From positions 1 through 35,593 of the forward strand of contig JAKALU010000011.1 of the NCBI GenBank assembly GCA_021824065.1: a stretch of DNA of 35,593 nucleotides. The letters run 5' to 3'. The DNA comes from Nitrospirota bacterium (GTDB taxonomy: Bacteria > Nitrospirota > Thermodesulfovibrionia > Thermodesulfovibrionales > UBA1546). The position numbers were made by a program, and so were the translations under genes. Of the stretch, positions 31,633-35,593 are shown one piece after another. The notes beneath the pieces were generated by a model that was not told where the DNA came from, made no database searches, and saw nothing but the letters and a program-made list of their open reading frames with translations. The stretch's first letter is position 1, and each line of letters starts with the position of its first letter.

Positions 31633-33120
31633 TCAGGGGCGGCTCCTTTTCTTCTTGCCCTGTCTTTTCCCATACACTGCCTTTTCTTCTGCGACCATTG
31701 GCAGGTCTGATGGAATAAAAGGCTTATATTTTTTCTTCATCCTGTCTTTTATTGAGACAATTTTCTTCTGAGATTTTTGTTTTTCTACTCTGATGCGTTC
31801 CAGCAGAACAGATGCTGGCTCGTCATTGGGGTCTTGCGCAACAAGCTCACCGCGAAAGGCTTTGGCAAGGATGGATTGCGTCAGTTTATCCACAAATGCC
31901 TTTGCCTTCTTATACCGTGCCTCAATAGCATCAGCCTTTTTAAAAAGCGCCTCCACCCGTCGGACGATTTCTTTCTGTTCGGGGAGAGAGGTGAAAGGGA
32001 TAGGCAAGCCACGGAATTTTGCGGCTTTGATGCCGATAGCTGCAGAACCGGTAGCGTTTAACCTCACGAGGTTTTGGAACAGTGATGACATGATGAAAAA
32101 CAGAAAACAGCGCGTGTCCATTGGCCGCCAAGGCTGCAGAGTAATGGTTCTCTGCGAAAGGGCAAATTCATCGTCTCTATTGTTCAATGCAGCAAAGCCC
32201 ATCGTGTGGCCTTCGGTAATAAAGAAAATATCACCTTTCTGAGGGAATCCACGTGTCATCCAAGCGCGATAAAATTTGTCAGAAACATATTCAACTGGTT
32301 CATTCGAAATGAAACCCATCTTGATGTTTTTGGCGCTTATAAGCCGCTTCCCACTTGATGATTTCTTTGGTGTCTTGCCTCTATAGTCGATGAACCGAAA
32401 CAACTCATACAACGACGGCGTTGCCCACACTTCAGGTACTGCCTCAATCAGGACTTCATGCCCTGCCGTGGGTTCGGTTTTCAGCACGTCCGGACGTTGC
32501 TTTTTGGTTAAGTTGAGTAGTGATTCAATTTCCCTTTTTGGACTAACTGCATTGACATTATTACACCTCCAGTCAGCCGTAAGTCGTCCTGTTGTAGCAG
32601 CATCGAGAACAGACTGGCGGAAGCGTTTGAGGATTATAGGGATTTTATCGAGCCTCTCGTTGCAGGTATCAACTCTGTGCAAAATCTTTTCGAGCTTAGC
32701 TATAATGCGGCGTTGTTCGTTGAAAGGGGGGAGAGGCACGTTAACTTTATAAATATCTTTTCTGCTAACGCCGGGAATTGCAGAGGATTTTTCGTGTTGC
32801 CCAAGTTGCAACGACTTTAGATAAAGTGCCCAATACTTGATCGGCATTTCTACGGGGAAAAAATCAATATAATATGTTGTATCTATAGGCCAGCATTTTT
32901 CATCTGAATAATTGACTTCGCCTACAGAACCCTTTCTGCCAATTATTATTGTAGGTCCTGCTGTGATTGATGTGTTATGTTTGCCAACGACTCCGTTAGA
33001 GCCATAAACTTTTATCAATCCTGATTTATTTCTCGAATGTTCTGGCAATCCTTTTCCATATTTAAACTCAAAAAGTTTTTCTATGTTTATCTCTGTCCAT
33101 CCCTTCGGCAACTCACCCAT
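31633..33120 (-). CDS. hsdS: Type I restriction-modification specificity subunit HsdS
   Basis: Two target-recognition domains are visible. TRD1 (about 1-150) starts MGELPKGWTEINIEKLFEFK and ends PLPPFNEQRRIIAKLEKIL. TRD2 (about 225-400) starts at WATPSLYELFRFIDYRGKTP and ends SLPEQKEIVRRVEALFKKAD. Each is followed by a helical spacer ending in a matching motif (FRQSVLDAATTGRLTADW; LTQSILAKAFRGELVAQD). Each TRD recognises half of a bipartite DNA site; the sequence cannot be read from the protein. The start at 33120 overlaps hsdM by 8 bp; in-frame ATGs at 33126 and 33135 are possible. A basic tail (KKIVSIKDRMKKKYK, GKRQGKKKRSRP) follows the second spacer. Confidence 0.93.
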   Translation of the reverse strand: MGELPKGWTEINIEKLFEFKYGKGLPEHSRNKSGLIKVYGSNGVVGKHNTSITAGPTIIIGRKGSVGEVNYSDEKCWPIDTTYYIDFFPVEMPIKYWALYLKSLQLGQHEKSSAIPGVSRKDIYKVNVPLPPFNEQRRIIAKLEKILHRVDTCNERLDKIPIILKRFRQSVLDAATTGRLTADWRCNNVNAVSPKREIESLLNLTKKQRPDVLKTEPTAGHEVLIEAVPEVWATPSLYELFRFIDYRGKTPKKSSSGKRLISAKNIKMGFISNEPVEYVSDKFYRAWMTRGFPQKGDIFFITEGHTMGFAALNNRDDEFALSQRTITLQPWRPMDTRCFLFFIMSSLFQNLVRLNATGSAAIGIKAAKFRGLPIPFTSLPEQKEIVRRVEALFKKADAIEARYKKAKAFVDKLTQSILAKAFRGELVAQDPNDEPASVLLERIRVEKQKSQKKIVSIKDRMKKKYKPFIPSDLPMVAEEKAVYGKRQGKKKRSRP

Positions 33121-34534
33121 TACCATTTTTCCCATTCGTCTCTATCAACTGCAAAACTTCTTTCAAATCATCCACAACTGCTTCAAGCTCTGTTATTGCT
33201 TCACTTGCCAAATCCTGCGGCTCCGGCAATTCATCAGTATCCTCCAATGTCTCATCCTTAAGCCATGTTATATCGAGCTTATAATCCCGCTCTTTGATAT
33301 CGCTAATATGGAATTTTCTGAAACGGCCTTCTTCGCCTGAATCACTTCTTTTACTCTGGCCATTCGGGTCTTTGCCATAACTCTTTTCGAATTCTTGAAA
33401 ATGTTGTGTCGTCAATGGCCGTTCTTTTTTAGTAATTCCCGGAACATTAGAGCGGGCATCAAAAATCCATGTATTTTCTGTTGGAAAGCCTTTTTGAAAG
33501 AATATGACATTTGCCTTAACACCGGGGCTGTATGGAGAGAATGTTCCTCTCGGAAGTCTGAGAACTGTGTGAAGGTTGCAGTCTTCCATAAGTATTTTGA
33601 AAACTTCACCTGCCTTGTCTTCAAACAGACAATTGTCAGGCAGCACAATTGCAGCCCTGCCACCGGGCTTAAGTATATTTATGACATGCTGAACAAAATT
33701 TAACTGCTTGTTGCTTGTCTCTATTGTGAAGTCTTCACGCTCAGGCGCCTGATTCGCGCCTTTTGTTCCGAAAGGCGGATTCGTGAGAATGACATCGAAC
33801 TTTCTGTTGTCCGGGACTTCATAAATCGAATCGCCAAGTTTTATCTCAGGCTCGATGCCGTGAAGATATAGATTCATTAAGGCAAGACGCCGTGGACGGG
33901 GAACAAGCTCCTGTCCGTAATAAGTGCCGTGTTTGATTCTCTTTGCCAAATCCCTTTCAATGGCCCCGCCCTTTGTCTGTTCTATAAACCATTCATAAGC
34001 TGAGACAAGAAATCCGCCGGTTCCGCAGGCAGGATCACAGATAGTGAACTCTCGATGAATTCTCGGATCAGGCTTTATGCACCGGACAATGGACTGAATG
34101 AGTATTCGCGGAGTGAAATACTGGCCTGCGCCTTTTTTCCCCTCGTCAGCAGCCTTCTGTAAAAGTCCTTCAAATGCAGCGGCCTTTATATCAACATCAA
34201 GGGTTGTCCATTCAGTTTCATCAACAAGGCTGATAAGTTTTTTGAGATTAACAGGGTTATTAAACCTCGACATCGCTCCTGCAAAGATATCGCCGAGCAG
34301 GCCGCGCTGTTGGCCGAGCTTGCGGAGGATATCCACATAATCGTCTGTAAGGTCTGTCCCTGATTTGCCTGAAAGGGTCGGCCAGTCACAGCCCTTGGGA
34401 AGGTCTATTCCTCTTTCATCAGCCATCTTAAGAAAAAGGAGATATGTTATTTGCTCAATGTAATCGCCATAATCAATGCCGTCATGCCGGAGGGTATGGC
34501 AGAAGCCCCAAAGTTTTTGAACTACATCGCTCAT
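33113..34534 (-). CDS. hsdM: Type I restriction-modification methyltransferase HsdM
   Basis: The N-terminal helical domain (DVVQKLWGFCHTLRHDGIDY, ITYLLFLKMADERG) is followed by an N6-adenine methyltransferase with SAM motif CDPACGTGGFLVSAYEW and catalytic NPPFG. The C-terminus carries a coiled-coil tail (DLASEAITELEAVVDDLKEV). The 473-residue length is normal. It overlaps the hsdR remnant by 4 bp (ATGA) and hsdS by 8 bp, so the three form one operon. Motifs are intact, so methylation with HsdS should persist even if restriction is lost. Confidence 0.95.
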   Translation of the reverse strand: MSDVVQKLWGFCHTLRHDGIDYGDYIEQITYLLFLKMADERGIDLPKGCDWPTLSGKSGTDLTDDYVDILRKLGQQRGLLGDIFAGAMSRFNNPVNLKKLISLVDETEWTTLDVDIKAAAFEGLLQKAADEGKKGAGQYFTPRILIQSIVRCIKPDPRIHREFTICDPACGTGGFLVSAYEWFIEQTKGGAIERDLAKRIKHGTYYGQELVPRPRRLALMNLYLHGIEPEIKLGDSIYEVPDNRKFDVILTNPPFGTKGANQAPEREDFTIETSNKQLNFVQHVINILKPGGRAAIVLPDNCLFEDKAGEVFKILMEDCNLHTVLRLPRGTFSPYSPGVKANVIFFQKGFPTENTWIFDARSNVPGITKKERPLTTQHFQEFEKSYGKDPNGQSKRSDSGEEGRFRKFHISDIKERDYKLDITWLKDETLEDTDELPEPQDLASEAITELEAVVDDLKEVLQLIETNGKNGNG

Positions 34535-35486
34535 GCTGCAACTCCTGCATTAAAAAGATTTAGAAGATCGGGAAGCTGACCGTTAAAATCCTTATCTGCA
34601 CGCCCCCAACCACCGGAACGAGTGAAGATAGGGAGGACATCAAAATCATCTTTATCAATCGAAAGATTTTCAATGAGGTGAACCCTTATCCTGTCGAGCC
34701 ATTGTTGCTGCTCAGGTGTAAAAGTTTGGCTTCCTGTTATCCTCATAAAAGCCCTCTGCACTCTCTGTTCTGCCGTGTAAAGAGGCTCTTCTTCATGAGC
34801 GGCATGTTTAATCATCGAGATGATATCAACAAGGTCTTTTTGGTATTTCAGCTTATGAGCTTTTTGCAGATTCTCAACTGAAAATCGTAGAGGCGCAGCG
34901 GTTAGTTTCTGACGAAGTTCTTTGAGTGCCTTTGGACTCCAATCCTTAGGGCTTGCAAGAAGGATGCGAATTGCCTCAATCTGCGCTGAATTCTCCTGAA
35001 CAAACCGGCTGAAGGCCGTAAGGTAGTCTTCAGGCCCATATTCTTTTCCATTCGGGTCACGAACAAACCATGTGCTGCTCACAGCGTCAACTGTTTCATA
35101 GGCAACAAGAAACGTGCGCGGAGGTCTTGGATAATTAATCAGCAAATTCTGGAAACCTGAATCACGAAGTATTCCCATAATAGTAGTAAAATCATCTCTC
35201 AATTTCCGGGGGAGATTAGTCGCAAAATCTGCGAGGTCGCCGTTCGGAATGAATGCAGCAAACAAATCCCTTGCTTCCCCTGACATCTCCTTTGCGATAC
35301 GCTGCAATCTTTTGACTAAGCACCGGATATTGTAATCCCTATCTTTGTTTTTATATATGTCTTCGATAATCTCGGCAATGGTCCTTGGCTCTTGTCTTAC
35401 AGGTTCGGCAGTTATGGCTGTTGTGTTTCTAAAATATTCCATCAGCGTGCCATCAAAACAATCAAAGACCGTAAAATGGGACTTGT
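34531..35486 (-). pseudogene. hsdR: hsdR C-terminal remnant cut by an insertion sequence
   Basis: About 318 residues match the C-terminal third of EcoEI-type HsdR: SHFTVFDCFDGTLMEYF at the junction, helical middle, then FTPEQQQWLDRIRVHLIENL and the terminal FTRSGGWGRADKDF. Complete HsdR proteins have roughly 800 residues, with nuclease and helicase parts before this point. At about 35486 the sequence changes to insertion-sequence end. The open frame does continue to a GTG at 35553, adding residues such as LPPLNGYKILSRF that are not HsdR-like. The nuclease and helicase parts must lie beyond the element or be lost. Restriction is therefore probably inactive. Confidence 0.8.
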
Positions 35487-35593
35487 GAGGCTGTCCCAAA
35501 ATGATGGCATAAAATCTGCTTAGTATTTTATAACCGTTTAAAGGAGGCAGCACATGTTATTTAAGGAATACAATCAAGATCAGCAGTTTTTAT
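35487..35593 (+). mobile_element. Left end of an IS1182-like insertion sequence
   Basis: The sequence GAGGCTGTCCCAAAAT starting about 35487 looks like the terminal inverted repeat of IS1182-type elements. It is followed by a short leader, an AAGGAGG ribosome site (35541-35547) and a plus-strand start codon. The element interrupts hsdR and runs off the window, so its right end and target duplication cannot be seen. The exact boundary is uncertain by a few bases. The family assignment is from pattern recognition of the end and the first transposase residues. Confidence 0.65.
35554..35593 (+). CDS. Transposase N-terminus, 3' partial
   Basis: Thirteen codons are visible, MLFKEYNQDQQFL, starting 6 bases after AAGGAGG. 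IS1182-type transposases commonly begin with a similar F-K-x-Y-N-x-x-Q segment followed by LLPPS. The frame is open at the window edge. Too short for a firm assignment. Confidence 0.55.
   Translation, partial: MLFKEYNQDQQFL

Overview
The window looks like a chromosomal segment of an anaerobic, respiring Gram-negative bacterium. Multihaem c-type cytochromes, a Tat-exported molybdopterin oxidoreductase, sigma-54 control, NtrB/NtrC-type signalling, queuosine genes and a corrinoid-protein reactivase fit Nitrospirota or a deltaproteobacterial-type lineage. That placement is inference from gene content; no rRNA or tRNA gene is visible.

Layout. (1) 1-3.2 kb: the 3' part of a large PAS/histidine kinase/receiver/GGDEF-like hybrid on the + strand, convergent with a fused DgkA-PAP2 lipid enzyme. 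(2) 3.2-10.8 kb, minus strand: a respiratory molybdoenzyme operon. It reads ArrA-like catalytic subunit, ArrB-like four-cluster ferredoxin subunit, TorD-type chaperone, polyferredoxin, FmdE-like protein, an unknown protein, a ModE-type DNA-binding protein and a molybdopterin-binding protein. (3) 10.8-11.4 kb: a 586-bp divergent control region with a sigma-54 -24/-12 promoter and an upstream 10+1+10 palindrome, both for the + strand. (4) 11.4-16.1 kb, plus strand: a PhnD/AioX-like periplasmic binding protein, a membrane HD-GYP protein with two cysteine-rich modules, and two hexahaem cytochromes. (5) 16.1-20.7 kb, minus strand: a tandem-domain binding protein, an NtrB-type kinase and an NtrC-type sigma-54 activator, translationally coupled to the housekeeping genes upstream. 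(6) 20.7-30.1 kb, minus strand: ybeY, a 7TM-HD phosphodiesterase, phoH, a SPOR protein, queA, a SpoIID-like gene, a DUF2905 protein, queH, an ASKHA/2Fe-2S reactivase and asd. (7) 30.2-35.6 kb: a defence island with a toxin-antitoxin-SecB-like chaperone operon and a type I restriction-modification operon. Its hsdR is interrupted by an insertion sequence whose left end lies in the window.

How it fits together (inference). The binding proteins probably sense an oxyanion in the periplasm, possibly arsenate or arsenite given the ArrA-like enzyme. One arm passes the signal to the NtrB/NtrC pair. Its activator is the obvious candidate to fire the sigma-54 promoter at 11352. That promoter drives the second binding protein, the HD-GYP c-di-GMP phosphodiesterase and the cytochromes. 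The cytochromes could feed electrons to ArrAB, for which no membrane quinol-oxidising subunit is present here.

A second theme is a set of short tandem repeats, mostly of period 7 bp. They lie between and inside genes of the 3-7.4 kb and 20.9-29.1 kb stretches and are not seen in the respiratory/sensory block or the defence island. In several places they have become protein: the signal peptide of the SpoIID-like protein, and insertions in YbeY, QueA and the molybdopterin-binding protein.
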